This document shows positions 1 to 8,706 of a stretch of DNA of 64,000 nucleotides, piece by piece. The position numbers were made by a program, and so were the translations under genes. Position 1 is the stretch's first letter; each line of letters begins with the position of its first letter. The notes beneath the pieces are model-generated. The model searched no databases. It saw nothing but the letters and a program-made list of their open reading frames with translations, and was not told the DNA's origin. This DNA is from an uncultured Draconibacterium sp. (GTDB taxonomy: Bacteria; Bacteroidota; Bacteroidia; Bacteroidales; Prolixibacteraceae), in assembly GCF_963675065.1 (NCBI RefSeq), contig NZ_OY775906.1, positions 2,520,001 to 2,584,000 of the forward strand, read 5' to 3'.

Positions 1-487
1 GATCGATACCAAAAATACCTTCAATAGCATTTTCCTCAGGGACATAAGGTCCTTCAGGTTTATCGGCAACGGCAACTCCAATTCCAAAGCCCTTGCGACC
101 GTTAGGACCAGCTGCATTTTTATTGGCCGGGAAATAGAAATAATATTTTCCGTTACGTTCGATACAATCGGGTGCCCACATGCTGTATGATGTAGAATCA
201 ACCCATGGCACTTTATTCTGACTAACAATTACACCATGGTCGGTCCATTCGCCAAGATCTTCGGATGAAAACACATGATAATCGGGCATACAAAACCAAT
301 TCTCGCGCAGGTTTTTATTGGGTGGTGCCGGGATATCGTGTGAAGGAAAGACATATACCTTACCGTTAAATACACGAGCCGTTGGATCGGCCGAAAACTG
401 ATCTCTGATTACTGGATTCTGAGCCAAAACCGTAAACGCCGATACGGCAAAGATTATGGCAAGAGTAAAGGTTTTTTTGATATTCAT
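1..487 (-). CDS. GH43 family glycoside hydrolase, truncated by the window edge (N-terminal 162 residues)
   Basis: Reading the minus strand from the ATG at 487 gives an open frame that runs off the left edge. It begins with a signal peptide (hydrophobic core AIIFAVSAF, ending VLAQ) followed by the GH43 first-blade motif FSADPTARVFNGKVYVFPSH, whose Asp in SADP is the expected catalytic base. Further on come YHVFSSEDLGEWTDHG and APDCIERNGKYYFYFPA, typical of blades 1-2 of the five-bladed propeller. The same blade pattern occurs in the GH43 proteins at 38997 and 45688. The general acid and the C-terminus lie outside the window, so substrate (arabinofuranose or xylose side) cannot be decided. It lies 141 bases downstream of the GH67 gene on the same strand and is probably the next member of that transcription unit. 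Confidence 0.88.
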   Translation of the reverse strand, partial: MNIKKTFTLAIIFAVSAFTVLAQNPVIRDQFSADPTARVFNGKVYVFPSHDIPAPPNKNLRENWFCMPDYHVFSSEDLGEWTDHGVIVSQNKVPWVDSTSYSMWAPDCIERNGKYYFYFPANKNAAGPNGRKGFGIGVAVADKPEGPYVPEENAIEGIFGID

Positions 488-628
488 TTTATATGGTTTT
501 AATCGTTTAATTATTTACAAGATTGAGAACTGTTTCTCCTGTTTTATTCAAATATATCGGTTCGTTCACCTTCAGTTTTATGCGAAAGCTGCTAGAAAGC
601 ATGAACTCCATTCATTAACTCTTCCAGG

Positions 629-2701
629 CTACTGACTTTGTCGAACACGCTGTCTGTCACGTTCAAGTAACTCATCCAGGTTATATAATGGCCTTTCCAG
701 TTCATAAGGAACTGGTTGTTTACTGAATTGCTGAAAATATAGCGTACAGGCATCTTTCCATTCCTGTGCGTTCATACTCTGTTCTGTAAGTTTATGCTGA
801 ATAGATGCAAATCGTTCTGTATCGACAAAACGCTCTGCCTTATCCCAAATCTGTTGAAATTCCCGCACTTGATTCACACCTTCGTCATAGCGGTAGCATA
901 GCTCATTCCAAAGTGTTCTGCCATTTTTCATTTTATGATCCCACGAAACATGGTGAAACCAAAGTAGAAACGCCTCGGGACAGGTATTCAGGTCGGCTAA
1001 CTGACCGGCAAGCGGCTCCTGGTATTGACTAATTGCATCGCTGCCCGAAGTCGTACGATCGAATCCAATTCCAAGCGAATCGGCCTGATGATAATAAGGT
1101 GGAGTCCAGTCTGCACGCATACCACGCGGAGCCCACCATGGCCCGGGGCCGTAATGTGCATGTGCCGAGAATATGTGGTGAAGCCCTAAAGGCATCATGT
1201 AATTAACAGTAGCTTCGTGACTGTTGAGCATCATTTGTTTTACGGGCTGTAAAAACGACAGATTCCACTCCAGCTCATAAGAGCTTGTTTCGTTATCTAA
1301 ATTTTGTGGTCCGAAAGTAAGTTTCAACCATTCATCGGCTATTTGAGCACTGGTAATTGAATTATCCCAGGCTTGACGACCAAAAGCATACCAATTGGCC
1401 TGAGAAAAATCGTGACCACACCAGTTGGCATCGAGCCCGATGTTTGCCACACCCGCAATAGCACTATATTTCTGATTAAAAATACTGCCATCGGTGCAAC
1501 GTGCAACTGTACTGCCAGCCCCCTCCTGCCAGGTTTCGCTTTTTAGAAATTCTTCCCACATGGTAGCCAGAAAAACCAAATGTACAGATTGGCCTAAATA
1601 TTCCATTGTAACCTGCAACTCGGGCATTACCGTAGTACTTTTCATTGCGCCAAATAATGGGCTAAATGGTTCGCGTGGCTGAAAATCGATAGGACCGTTT
1701 TTAACCTGAATAATCACATTGTCATGAAATTTTCCATCCAGTGGCATAAATTCATTGTACGCTTGTTTAGCACGGTCTTCATCCGATGGATCATAAACAA
1801 ACGCACGCCACATTACAATACCATTGTATGGTTCAAGTGCTTCGGCCATCATATTGGCTCCATCGGCGTGAGTACGCCCAAAGTTTTGCGGTCCGGGTTG
1901 TCCTTCGCTGTTTGCTTTTACCAGGAAACCTCCAAAATCGGGAATCAAATCATATATTTCTTTTACTTTCTCCTTCCACCATGCTTTCACCTCCGGATCA
2001 AGAGGATCGGCAGTTTCGAGGCCGCCAATTACTTCAGGCGAAGCAAAGTTAACAGCCAGGTACGTTTTTATTCCGTAGGGGCGCAGTACATCGGCAACAG
2101 CTTTTGCCCGCTCCAAAACAGGCTTGGTTAATATGGTTGGTGAAGCATTTACATTGTTCAGTACTGTGGCATTAATTCCTACCGAAGCATTGGCCCGGGC
2201 ATATTCCTCCCATAGCTTAACATCTCCTGATGATACTTCCAGCGAATCAATCCCACGCCAAAAAATGGATCGTCCGGCGTATCCCCGTTCAACGCTTCCA
2301 TCCAGGTTATCCCAGTGGTTTAGCAAACGTAAATTGTACGAAGGATTTACAATTTCTTCAGCAATTGATTCTCCGGTTTGTTGCCTGCGTAAAACTTCGA
2401 AAGAACCATATAATAAACCTGCATCAGTTTTGGCTTGTATACTTTCATCGCTTATACGAAAACCATCCTCTTCCAACAGTTTATCTTTTACGATCTTCAA
2501 CTCGATAAGCTGACCGGCTTTTCCCTGCCAACCATTTTTCAATTCGTTAATTGCAATATCGATGGTGGGCGATTTTTTTGAACACTTCACTTCAACAGGG
2601 ATAGTGCTTTTGGCTCGCAGCCACAGCTTGTGTCCATTTTCAGCCCTGATTCCGGTACTTATTAAAACTAAAGTTAAAAGTGCTGTCAGTAACTTGCTCA
2701 T
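629..2701 (-). CDS. GH67 alpha-glucuronidase
   Basis: Predicted periplasmic enzyme that removes 4-O-methyl-glucuronic acid from the non-reducing-end xylose of xylo-oligosaccharides. The ATG at 2701 is preferred over an in-frame TTG 24 bases upstream because it directly precedes the signal peptide (MSKLLTALLTLVLISTG) and has a purine-rich GAAAGA before it. The N-terminal alpha/beta domain is followed by the GH67 barrel. Visible active-site residues are Glu266 in KANSEGQPGP, Asp339 in GPIDFQPREP and Glu367 in VTMEYLG (numbered from the ATG). Their spacings (73 and 28 residues) match E292, D365 and E393 of the Cellvibrio japonicus enzyme as I recall it. Length (690 residues) is normal. It follows the GH97 gene by 26 bases, so the two are probably co-transcribed. 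GH67 acts on released oligosaccharides, consistent with action after import. Confidence 0.96.
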   Translation of the reverse strand: MSKLLTALLTLVLISTGIRAENGHKLWLRAKSTIPVEVKCSKKSPTIDIAINELKNGWQGKAGQLIELKIVKDKLLEEDGFRISDESIQAKTDAGLLYGSFEVLRRQQTGESIAEEIVNPSYNLRLLNHWDNLDGSVERGYAGRSIFWRGIDSLEVSSGDVKLWEEYARANASVGINATVLNNVNASPTILTKPVLERAKAVADVLRPYGIKTYLAVNFASPEVIGGLETADPLDPEVKAWWKEKVKEIYDLIPDFGGFLVKANSEGQPGPQNFGRTHADGANMMAEALEPYNGIVMWRAFVYDPSDEDRAKQAYNEFMPLDGKFHDNVIIQVKNGPIDFQPREPFSPLFGAMKSTTVMPELQVTMEYLGQSVHLVFLATMWEEFLKSETWQEGAGSTVARCTDGSIFNQKYSAIAGVANIGLDANWCGHDFSQANWYAFGRQAWDNSITSAQIADEWLKLTFGPQNLDNETSSYELEWNLSFLQPVKQMMLNSHEATVNYMMPLGLHHIFSAHAHYGPGPWWAPRGMRADWTPPYYHQADSLGIGFDRTTSGSDAISQYQEPLAGQLADLNTCPEAFLLWFHHVSWDHKMKNGRTLWNELCYRYDEGVNQVREFQQIWDKAERFVDTERFASIQHKLTEQSMNAQEWKDACTLYFQQFSKQPVPYELERPLYNLDELLERDRQRVRQSQ

Positions 2702-2727
2702 TCTTTCTAATTTTCTTTTTGTCAATT

Positions 2728-4683
2728 CTATTTCTGGTTCACGATCAGTAATCCGCCGTTGCCAGGAATCGAAATCTTTATTTCCTGACTTTTAGCTAAT
2801 CGTTCTGTTTCAAGTTTTCCTATTAATCCGGCATCGTCGGTATATATCCGATAATTACTTCCGGCAGCTATCATTGGCAGCTTTATAGTTAATTCCAGGG
2901 ATTCTTTCTGTGCATTAATACCTGCCACATACCAGGTATCGCCGTGTCTGCGCGCCAACACCACATATTTTCCGGGGTAACCATCTATAAAACGTACTTC
3001 GTCCCAGGTGGTTGGTACTTCTTTCAAAAAATTAATGGCCCATTCAGGGGCATCAGTAAGGTTATTAGGCGCCAGTGCAAAATGTTGCACTGCACTTTGA
3101 AATAATACAGCTGTAGCCAAAGCATAAACATCCGAAGTCATTCGTTTTGTTCCTCTTCCCGGCGTATTGTTGGCATTGTAAAACTCGTTTAGGGCGCTTC
3201 CGCCAAAATCCATGCTACCAACGGTATTGCGGATGAAAGGATGCAAACAACCGTTTAAAGCTTCGATGTCGCAACTGTGCTGTCCGAAATGTAGATTCTC
3301 GCTGGCACGAACTGCTTCGGCAGAGGCAAAGTTCGGGAACATCCGTTCCCAGCCACGTGGTAAGGTACAACCGTGAAAAACAACCAACAGCCCATAATCG
3401 TTGGCGTCGTATAAAATGTCTTCGTAGACTTTCATTGTTACCTGTTTGTCGCCACCAAAAAAATCAACTTTGATACCACGAATTCCAATACTTTGCATCC
3501 AGGCCATTTCTTTGCGGCGGATAATGGTATTATCCATGATTCCACGCGGTCCTTGCGGAGCATCGTTCCAGTAACCATTCGAATTGTACCATAAATACAA
3601 AGCGACATCTTTTGAGGCAGCATATTTTGCCAACTCCTCAATTTTTTCACGTCCGATTTGTGTATCCCACAAGGCATCTACCAACACGGTTTCAAATCCC
3701 ATTGCAGCGCTAAAATCAATGTATTCTTTTTGAACATCAAACGTTGTTGCACCATCCATTTTTATGATCCAACTCCAACTTCCACTTCCGTATTTATATT
3801 CTTGCGAGGCCTCGTAAAGTGGCACCACAACATCGAAAGGAATGGTGGTTTCTACTATTGGGGCCAGTGTTTCGCCAACTGTAATGGTTCGCCAGGGAGT
3901 AAATCCCGGCAAAGGAATACCGGCCGTGTTTGTGCCGTTTCCGTTATTTTCTTCCTTTAAAGGATATGCGATCGAGTAGCTTTTGTCTTCATTTCCAACC
4001 AAGCGGCTGGCACAATAACGGCTGTCAACTCCTGTTTCCGAAATCAGTACCCAACCGGCAGCGTTCACTTTAAACAAACAGGGGAAAGTGTATCCAAATC
4101 CCCAGCCGTTTTTTCCCATTTCATCGTCAAGCGTATAATCGGTTTCGTAGCTGGGAGCGGTACGGGCAAAACCTGTCATAGGTTTCATTTGCGGACACAA
4201 AAAGGTTGTAGTTCCTTCGGGGAATACAAAGCCCGTTGATTCGCTTTTTACCACGCAACTCCGGGTTTCTTTTTGCGGATGCACTTTATAGCGAAAAGCA
4301 ATATTATTGTTGCTTACCTGAAAGACAACATCAAAAACTGTTTTATCATTTTTCAGAAATGAAAAAACAGCTTCGTTAGCCGTGTAATCGACCTTGCTTT
4401 GTTTTATGTTCCGGAGTTCGTAAGAATCTTTTATTTGATTTGTTTCAACAGATTCGGAAAGGGTAAGTTCTTGTGTAAAATCACCAATATTGGTTTCCAT
4501 TCCAAGTGGAGATTCATCGATAAAGATTTTACTGTTTAACACAACGCTGTAAACAGGTACTCCATTATTAATTTTCACTGAAACAACAAGTTTCCCGTCA
4601 GGACTTGTTATTTGATTTTGTTGAGCTGATATTGGGCCAATAATAAGAATTAAAAATATTGCCAGAATATAATTCTTCACCAT
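2728..4683 (-). CDS. GH97 glycoside hydrolase, retaining type (alpha-galactosidase / beta-L-arabinopyranosidase-like)
   Basis: Exported enzyme with a signal peptide ending ISAQQ, an N-terminal beta-sandwich (about residues 25-280) and a TIM barrel. The barrel contains GIKVDFFGGD with Asp407 at the position of the nucleophile in retaining GH97 enzymes, and FASAEAVR with Glu456 as a plausible acid/base. Inverting SusB-type GH97 alpha-glucosidases lack this Asp nucleophile, so a retaining alpha-galactosidase or beta-L-arabinopyranosidase activity is more likely. That would suit galactose or arabinopyranose decorations on xylan side chains. Length (651) is typical. It is the first gene after a 311-base gap that holds a candidate regulatory element, and GH67 follows 26 bases downstream. 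A second, divergent GH97 lies at 52176-54104. Confidence 0.92.
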   Translation of the reverse strand: MVKNYILAIFLILIIGPISAQQNQITSPDGKLVVSVKINNGVPVYSVVLNSKIFIDESPLGMETNIGDFTQELTLSESVETNQIKDSYELRNIKQSKVDYTANEAVFSFLKNDKTVFDVVFQVSNNNIAFRYKVHPQKETRSCVVKSESTGFVFPEGTTTFLCPQMKPMTGFARTAPSYETDYTLDDEMGKNGWGFGYTFPCLFKVNAAGWVLISETGVDSRYCASRLVGNEDKSYSIAYPLKEENNGNGTNTAGIPLPGFTPWRTITVGETLAPIVETTIPFDVVVPLYEASQEYKYGSGSWSWIIKMDGATTFDVQKEYIDFSAAMGFETVLVDALWDTQIGREKIEELAKYAASKDVALYLWYNSNGYWNDAPQGPRGIMDNTIIRRKEMAWMQSIGIRGIKVDFFGGDKQVTMKVYEDILYDANDYGLLVVFHGCTLPRGWERMFPNFASAEAVRASENLHFGQHSCDIEALNGCLHPFIRNTVGSMDFGGSALNEFYNANNTPGRGTKRMTSDVYALATAVLFQSAVQHFALAPNNLTDAPEWAINFLKEVPTTWDEVRFIDGYPGKYVVLARRHGDTWYVAGINAQKESLELTIKLPMIAAGSNYRIYTDDAGLIGKLETERLAKSQEIKISIPGNGGLLIVNQK

Positions 4684-4811
4684 TTAAATTAGAATTAGTA
4701 TTAATTGATTTAGTTCTCTGTACTTCTCTCTGCAACCGCCTGTATCTTTCATTTTTAATGAATCCAGAATCAAACGATTATTTCAAAAACTAAATTAAAC
4801 CTAAATCAAAG

Positions 4812-4858
4812 AATCCATATTCTATTTTAGATAATCTAATTCTAATTTTAGATATTAT
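4812..4858 (-). promoter_or_regulatory. Candidate operator: repeated TCTAATTTTAGAT-type motif
   Basis: On the plus strand the element reads ATATTCTAT (4817-4825), a 13-base perfect palindrome TTAGAT-A-ATCTAA (4827-4839), then TTCTAATTTTAGATA (4840-4854). The first and last blocks recur exactly and contiguously at 57109-57132, upstream of another minus-strand gene. It lies about 130-175 bases before the GH97 start. Function as a regulator binding site is inference from the shared sequence and location. Confidence 0.4.
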
Positions 4859-4926
4859 TCCAAAATCCCGTTACGATTAGCCCCAGCCAGCAACACTTTG
4901 ACCAAATTTATGAATAAAAAGGCCTC

Positions 4927-4975
4927 AAATGTAATACGCGACAAATCGCTCTCGAATCTGTTACGTATTACATTT
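4927..4975. repeat. 12-base perfect inverted repeat with 25-base spacer
   Basis: Left arm AAATGTAATACG (4927-4938) and right arm CGTATTACATTT (4964-4975) are exact reverse complements. There is no poly-T tract next to it, so it does not look like a standard intrinsic terminator. It sits just after the 3' end of the 4995-5882 gene and upstream of the GH97 unit, so it could act as an RNA hairpin or a two-site operator. Confidence 0.55.
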
Positions 4976-4994
4976 TGGGCTCTATCATTAAGTT

Positions 4995-5882
4995 CTAATT
5001 CTTCGATTCAAATTTCCATTCATCATCGTTACACAAACCGCAGTCGTCGCCAACAAACATTTTCGATGCTTCCTTGTCGTCTTTCATTTGCCACTGGTAC
5101 CAGGCAGTTGCCACTTTAGCAAATTCGCCACCGTGTGGTTCACGATAGGTTCCGCCATGGCCCACATCTAAGTTTGCCACAAATACAGGAACGTGGTTGA
5201 TGCGTTGGTAGTCGTCCATGCCGTTGTTGTACGCAATATCTGTTTCGCCACCCAAAAGGTAGAGTGTAGGTGTATGTAACTTTTTCAGGTCTTCTTTTTC
5301 CAGAGCCGGCATTCCCGGCATTCCTCCGTTTGGAGCTGGTAAAACACCGCTGTTACAAACTACCACTGTAGTTACACGTGGATCGGGTGCCATTTCAAGG
5401 GTTTGCAGCCCTCCGCATGACATTCCGCTTACTGCAATATTTTCTACATCTACTTTTTTGTAATACGGACTGTTTTTGTCGCTGTTTTGCGCGATGGCCC
5501 AATCAATGGCATCGGCTAACTGCGACGATTGCGAACGGCCACCGCCTTGCTCGCCTTCCGCAGGCATAGGTCCAATGGCAATCACCAAAAATCCGTGCGA
5601 TGCTACTTCGTTCAGAAAATTAACATGTTCCCATGGCGAGTTGGCACAAGCGCCGTTTCCCCAGGCAATAACGGGTAATTTGTTCTTCTTACCAAAAGCG
5701 CTCAAATCCTGAGGCCTGAAAACGGTGTGTGTAGCCAACGAAGGCTCCGAAATCATAATGGCTTTGTATTCGCCGGTTCCCCCGTCTTCAACAATTCGTG
5801 AAGCAGGTTCTTGTGCATTAGCTCCTAAAAAAGCTAATGCTGAAAAAATAATGGTAAATACCAGTTGATACTTTCTTTTCAT
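4995..5882 (-). CDS. Exported alpha/beta-hydrolase (dienelactone hydrolase / cutinase-like fold), probable esterase
   Basis: A 295-residue secreted alpha/beta-hydrolase with a signal peptide ending GANAQ. The oxyanion region is IAWGNGACANSPW, the nucleophile elbow is SGMSCGG, the acid is probably the Asp in GGETDIAYN, and the His is in VGHGGTYREPHGG. A C-terminal tail has paired cysteines in DDCGLCNDDEW. This lineage is distinct from the CE1 esterases elsewhere in the window. Proteins of this kind are common in Bacteroidota sugar-utilization loci, but I cannot name a characterised homologue. It follows the TAXI-type binding protein by 41 bases and closes a three-gene unit with the carboxylesterase. 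Removal of an ester substituent (acetyl or aromatic) is the likely role; the substrate is unknown. Confidence 0.8.
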   Translation of the reverse strand: MKRKYQLVFTIIFSALAFLGANAQEPASRIVEDGGTGEYKAIMISEPSLATHTVFRPQDLSAFGKKNKLPVIAWGNGACANSPWEHVNFLNEVASHGFLVIAIGPMPAEGEQGGGRSQSSQLADAIDWAIAQNSDKNSPYYKKVDVENIAVSGMSCGGLQTLEMAPDPRVTTVVVCNSGVLPAPNGGMPGMPALEKEDLKKLHTPTLYLLGGETDIAYNNGMDDYQRINHVPVFVANLDVGHGGTYREPHGGEFAKVATAWYQWQMKDDKEASKMFVGDDCGLCNDDEWKFESKN

Positions 5883-5923
5883 AATACTATGTTTTGTCTT
5901 AAAATAATGATTGAATTATTAAA

Positions 5924-7000
5924 TTATTTTAGGTAGCCAACTTCTCTGTAATACCTTTCTGCGCCCGGATGCAAAGGAACGCCAAAGTTTTGCCAAACGG
6001 TATTTGGGTCGTAGGTATAAATGCGGATAAACCATTTCAGATGACCGCTATTTTCATCAATTGCTTTGGCCAAATCGTAAGCAGCCTGCTCCGGGGCGTC
6101 ATCGCGAATAAAAAAAGCTTCGCCGGAACGACCAACTGTTTTTATCCTTCTATCGAGTCCGTTTAACAAACACTGTTGCGCATCCACCAGCTCTGCATCA
6201 ACATTCTTGTCAACGATTGTTTGAAGCAATTCGTCGGGCAATTCCAGAAAATGCAAATCATATTTTTGACTGATGCTTGTCCAGTATGATGATTCTGGAT
6301 TCATTGCCGGACTGGCAAGGAAGCCAGAGATAATATCAAAATCACCATCTTTCGCCTCGCCAAGCGAAACGCCATATTTCCCACCCCATGCTTTAATGTC
6401 GTCTGGACTTATACCATAAAAGTCTAAAACCGCCTTCATGTTTCCATCGGTTCCCATTATGCGCACAGGCATTTGCTGTTTTTTTATTTGGTCGAAACTT
6501 TTAATTCCTGAATCCTTTTTTACAGCAATCAGAAAGTAGAACGGATCCTCGATTTTGGCAACCAGCCGCAGGTTTTTAAACGGTCCTTTCCCCGCCAGCT
6601 TTCCGTGATAGGCAGAACTTAGCATGGCACTTGATGTAACACCAAAATCAACAGGTGCATCAACGCGTACATTTACTCCGTCTTCCAAATTAACCTCGTC
6701 AAGCGGAGGTGGATAATCGTTTTCTGATACCAAACGCGGCCCGTAAGTGCGGTTACAATTGCGGCAAAGAATTACAGAATACCCAAGCGGTTCCATGGCA
6801 TCTCTTGCGTAATCGCCCAGCTCTCCCCAGGGACAGCCGTTGGCGCAGGCCGAGGCCATTACCGGTCGTTTAACCGCCCAACCGGTTTCGCCAACATCAA
6901 TGTCTTCCTGCGCCCAAAGGCTGCCAAACGATGTTACCAATAGAAAAAATAAGGCCACCGGCAATAATTTTACCAATGACCTTTGTATTAAATTTTTCAT
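5924..7000 (-). CDS. TAXI-type (TRAP-associated) solute-binding protein without a partner permease
   Basis: A 358-residue protein with a long signal peptide ending SLWAQ. The C-terminal motif VPLHPGAERYYREVGY is a strong hallmark of the TAXI family of TRAP-transporter binding proteins. Other supporting segments are VAKIEDPFYFLIAVKKDSG, IKSFDQIK and VRIMGTDGNMKAVLDFYG. The usual glycine-rich start (GSxGGxYYPLG) is replaced by ACANGCPWGELG, and together with ILCRNCNR this gives cysteines at 52, 56, 79 and 82 (CxxxC and CxxC). No DctQ/DctM-like membrane subunit is encoded nearby, so the protein may bind a ligand for sensing or delivery rather than TRAP uptake. Its ATG overlaps the stop of the upstream carboxylesterase by one base (TAATG), indicating translational coupling. 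The ligand is unknown; a carboxylate released by an esterase is a reasonable guess. Confidence 0.85.
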   Translation of the reverse strand: MKNLIQRSLVKLLPVALFFLLVTSFGSLWAQEDIDVGETGWAVKRPVMASACANGCPWGELGDYARDAMEPLGYSVILCRNCNRTYGPRLVSENDYPPPLDEVNLEDGVNVRVDAPVDFGVTSSAMLSSAYHGKLAGKGPFKNLRLVAKIEDPFYFLIAVKKDSGIKSFDQIKKQQMPVRIMGTDGNMKAVLDFYGISPDDIKAWGGKYGVSLGEAKDGDFDIISGFLASPAMNPESSYWTSISQKYDLHFLELPDELLQTIVDKNVDAELVDAQQCLLNGLDRRIKTVGRSGEAFFIRDDAPEQAAYDLAKAIDENSGHLKWFIRIYTYDPNTVWQNFGVPLHPGAERYYREVGYLK

Positions 7001-8565
7001 TATTCAAGGCTATTTACCCATTCTTTGCCTTCGGGCGAACGTCGCCATTCGAAATACTCGTTAAGCACCTCTAACGACGCTGCACTTGGAACCTCTCCCA
7101 CAAAAGGGGTTGCCCCTTTTAAGTACATCACATCGGGATTTTCGTTACTGAATACCGGCCATTCAGGAACTCCTTCACCATTTGGGTTACCATATTTTGC
7201 AAAGTTGGTCCAGTAGTCAACCATTACTTCTGAAAGTGCCAAATCTGACTCATTCTCATGTTGATCTTCGGGCTTCAATCCAAAAACAAAAGCTACATCC
7301 TGTCCGTGTGGCGAACCATGTCCGTAACGTGGTGAATCTTCAGGATAATCGGGGTGCTGATCGAAATAGTACAAATACACATCAGATTGTCCGGTTTCCG
7401 ATTGCAAACGTGCCCAACTCCAGGTTTGCCAGCCAAAAGCGGCATCGCGTGAGAGGTCGCGTGCGGTTTTAGGAACCGTGTTTTCTCCCGCAGGATAAGC
7501 TTCAATCAGCTTGTCGGCAAATTTTCCGTACCGTGCTCTTACACCGGCATAATATTGTTCTGGTTCTTTTTCGCGCGAGAAACTTGCTCCTTCATCCGAA
7601 TTGTAGCCAATAAGCACAGGCACATCGTTGTATTTTCCTTCTTCGTAAAGTTTATACTGATCGTCGGGAATTACATAACCATCAACAACTGGCCATCCTC
7701 CGGCCATGCCAAAACCACTTGGCACTTCGTCGGCATCCAAAGCACGAAGTTCAGCCAGACTGGAAACACCTGCTTTTTGCATGTACTCCACTCCATCAGC
7801 TTCTGCCTTTTCCAATGTTTTCATATTTTCGCCCGGCATAGTTGAAGGACGGGTTGGCCCAAACGAACCTCCACTTTGCGAAATAGCGCCACTAAACAGA
7901 CCTTTTGCCAAAGGTGATGCACACAACATACTTACTGAAATACCTCCGGCCGATTCGCCAAAGATGGTCACCTTAGAAGGATCGCCACCAAAAGCAGCAA
8001 TATTATCCTGTATCCATTGTAAACTGGCAATCTGGTCTAGAATACCGTAGTTTCCTGAAACATGATTTGGGCTTTCAGCACTCAGTTCGGGGTGCGCCAA
8101 AAAGCCAAACTGATTTACACGGTAAGCAACACTTACCAAAATTACTCCCTCGTTAGCCAGTATCGCTCCATCATAATACGAAGTTGCTCCGCCACTAAAA
8201 CCACCGCCGTAAATCCATACCAAAACAGGTAATTTTTCGTCGGCCGTCATTGCCGGAGTCCAGATATTCAGGTACAGACAGTCTTCGCTTTTTCCAGCCG
8301 GAGGATTACCTCCCTGCATTGGAGAAGGTCCAAATTCTTTGGTTTCTTTTACTCCTTCCCACTTTTCAGCAGGTTGTGGTGCTTTCCAGCGTAAATCGCC
8401 TACCGGAGGTGCAGCAAACGGCACTCCTTTAAAAACCCGAAGCCCATCCTCAATGGTTCCTTCTACAATTCCCTGTTCAACTTTTACCTGCTCGGGCGGA
8501 AGCTGAGAACAAGCATTCATAATAACGATGATTGCGATTGCAATTAAATAGAATGTTTTTTTCAT
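7000..8565 (-). CDS. Type B carboxylesterase, probable lipoprotein
   Basis: A 521-residue carboxylesterase of the para-nitrobenzyl esterase/cholinesterase family. Family signatures are the opening VFKGVPFAAPPVGDLRWK, EDCLYLNIWTP, oxyanion loop YGGGFSGG and the nucleophile elbow FGESAGG. The acid is probably the Glu in IGYNSDEGASF and the His lies in YGHGSPHGQDVAFVF. The N-terminus (hydrophobic core, then IMNACSQ) is compatible with lipoprotein processing, though the lipobox is not ideal. It is the first gene of the group with the TAXI protein (one-base overlap) and the hydrolase at 4995. Substrate is undecided; in this setting hydroxycinnamoyl or acetyl esters of xylan fragments are plausible. 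Confidence 0.93.
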   Translation of the reverse strand: MKKTFYLIAIAIIVIMNACSQLPPEQVKVEQGIVEGTIEDGLRVFKGVPFAAPPVGDLRWKAPQPAEKWEGVKETKEFGPSPMQGGNPPAGKSEDCLYLNIWTPAMTADEKLPVLVWIYGGGFSGGATSYYDGAILANEGVILVSVAYRVNQFGFLAHPELSAESPNHVSGNYGILDQIASLQWIQDNIAAFGGDPSKVTIFGESAGGISVSMLCASPLAKGLFSGAISQSGGSFGPTRPSTMPGENMKTLEKAEADGVEYMQKAGVSSLAELRALDADEVPSGFGMAGGWPVVDGYVIPDDQYKLYEEGKYNDVPVLIGYNSDEGASFSREKEPEQYYAGVRARYGKFADKLIEAYPAGENTVPKTARDLSRDAAFGWQTWSWARLQSETGQSDVYLYYFDQHPDYPEDSPRYGHGSPHGQDVAFVFGLKPEDQHENESDLALSEVMVDYWTNFAKYGNPNGEGVPEWPVFSNENPDVMYLKGATPFVGEVPSAASLEVLNEYFEWRRSPEGKEWVNSLE

Positions 8566-8610
8566 TATTGATAGCTATTAAATTTCAGTCTTTTAGTTTG
8601 TACAATCAGA

Positions 8611-8655
8611 CTTCGACTACGCTCAGTCTGACGGTCACCCTGAGCGAAGTCGAAG
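8611..8655. repeat. Palindromic intergenic repeat (CTTCGACTacGCTCAG type), near-perfect copy
   Basis: Left arm CTTCGACTACGCTCAG (8611-8626) and right arm CTGAGCGAAGTCGAAG (8640-8655) are complementary over 16 bases with one mismatch, separated by 13 bases. This is the dispersed REP-like palindrome often seen between genes in Bacteroidota. A decayed relative is at 16654-16696. It occupies the 141-base gap between the CE1 gene at 8707 and the carboxylesterase. Confidence 0.75.
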
Positions 8656-8706
8656 GGTCTTTTATCAATGAATCTAAACTACATTGACGCTTATTATTTT
8701 TGTTTG

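Larger units (their letters stand above)
4684..4994. other. Intergenic region upstream of the GH97-GH67 unit
   Basis: No convincing gene occupies these 311 bases. Two structures stand out: an AT-rich repeat element at 4812-4858 with near-copies of a motif also found upstream of the 56875 gene, and a 12-base inverted repeat at 4927-4975. Being upstream of the GH97 start, the region probably contains that operon's promoter. I could not pick out a clean Bacteroidota -33/-7 (TTTG / TAnnTTTG) pair. Confidence 0.5.
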
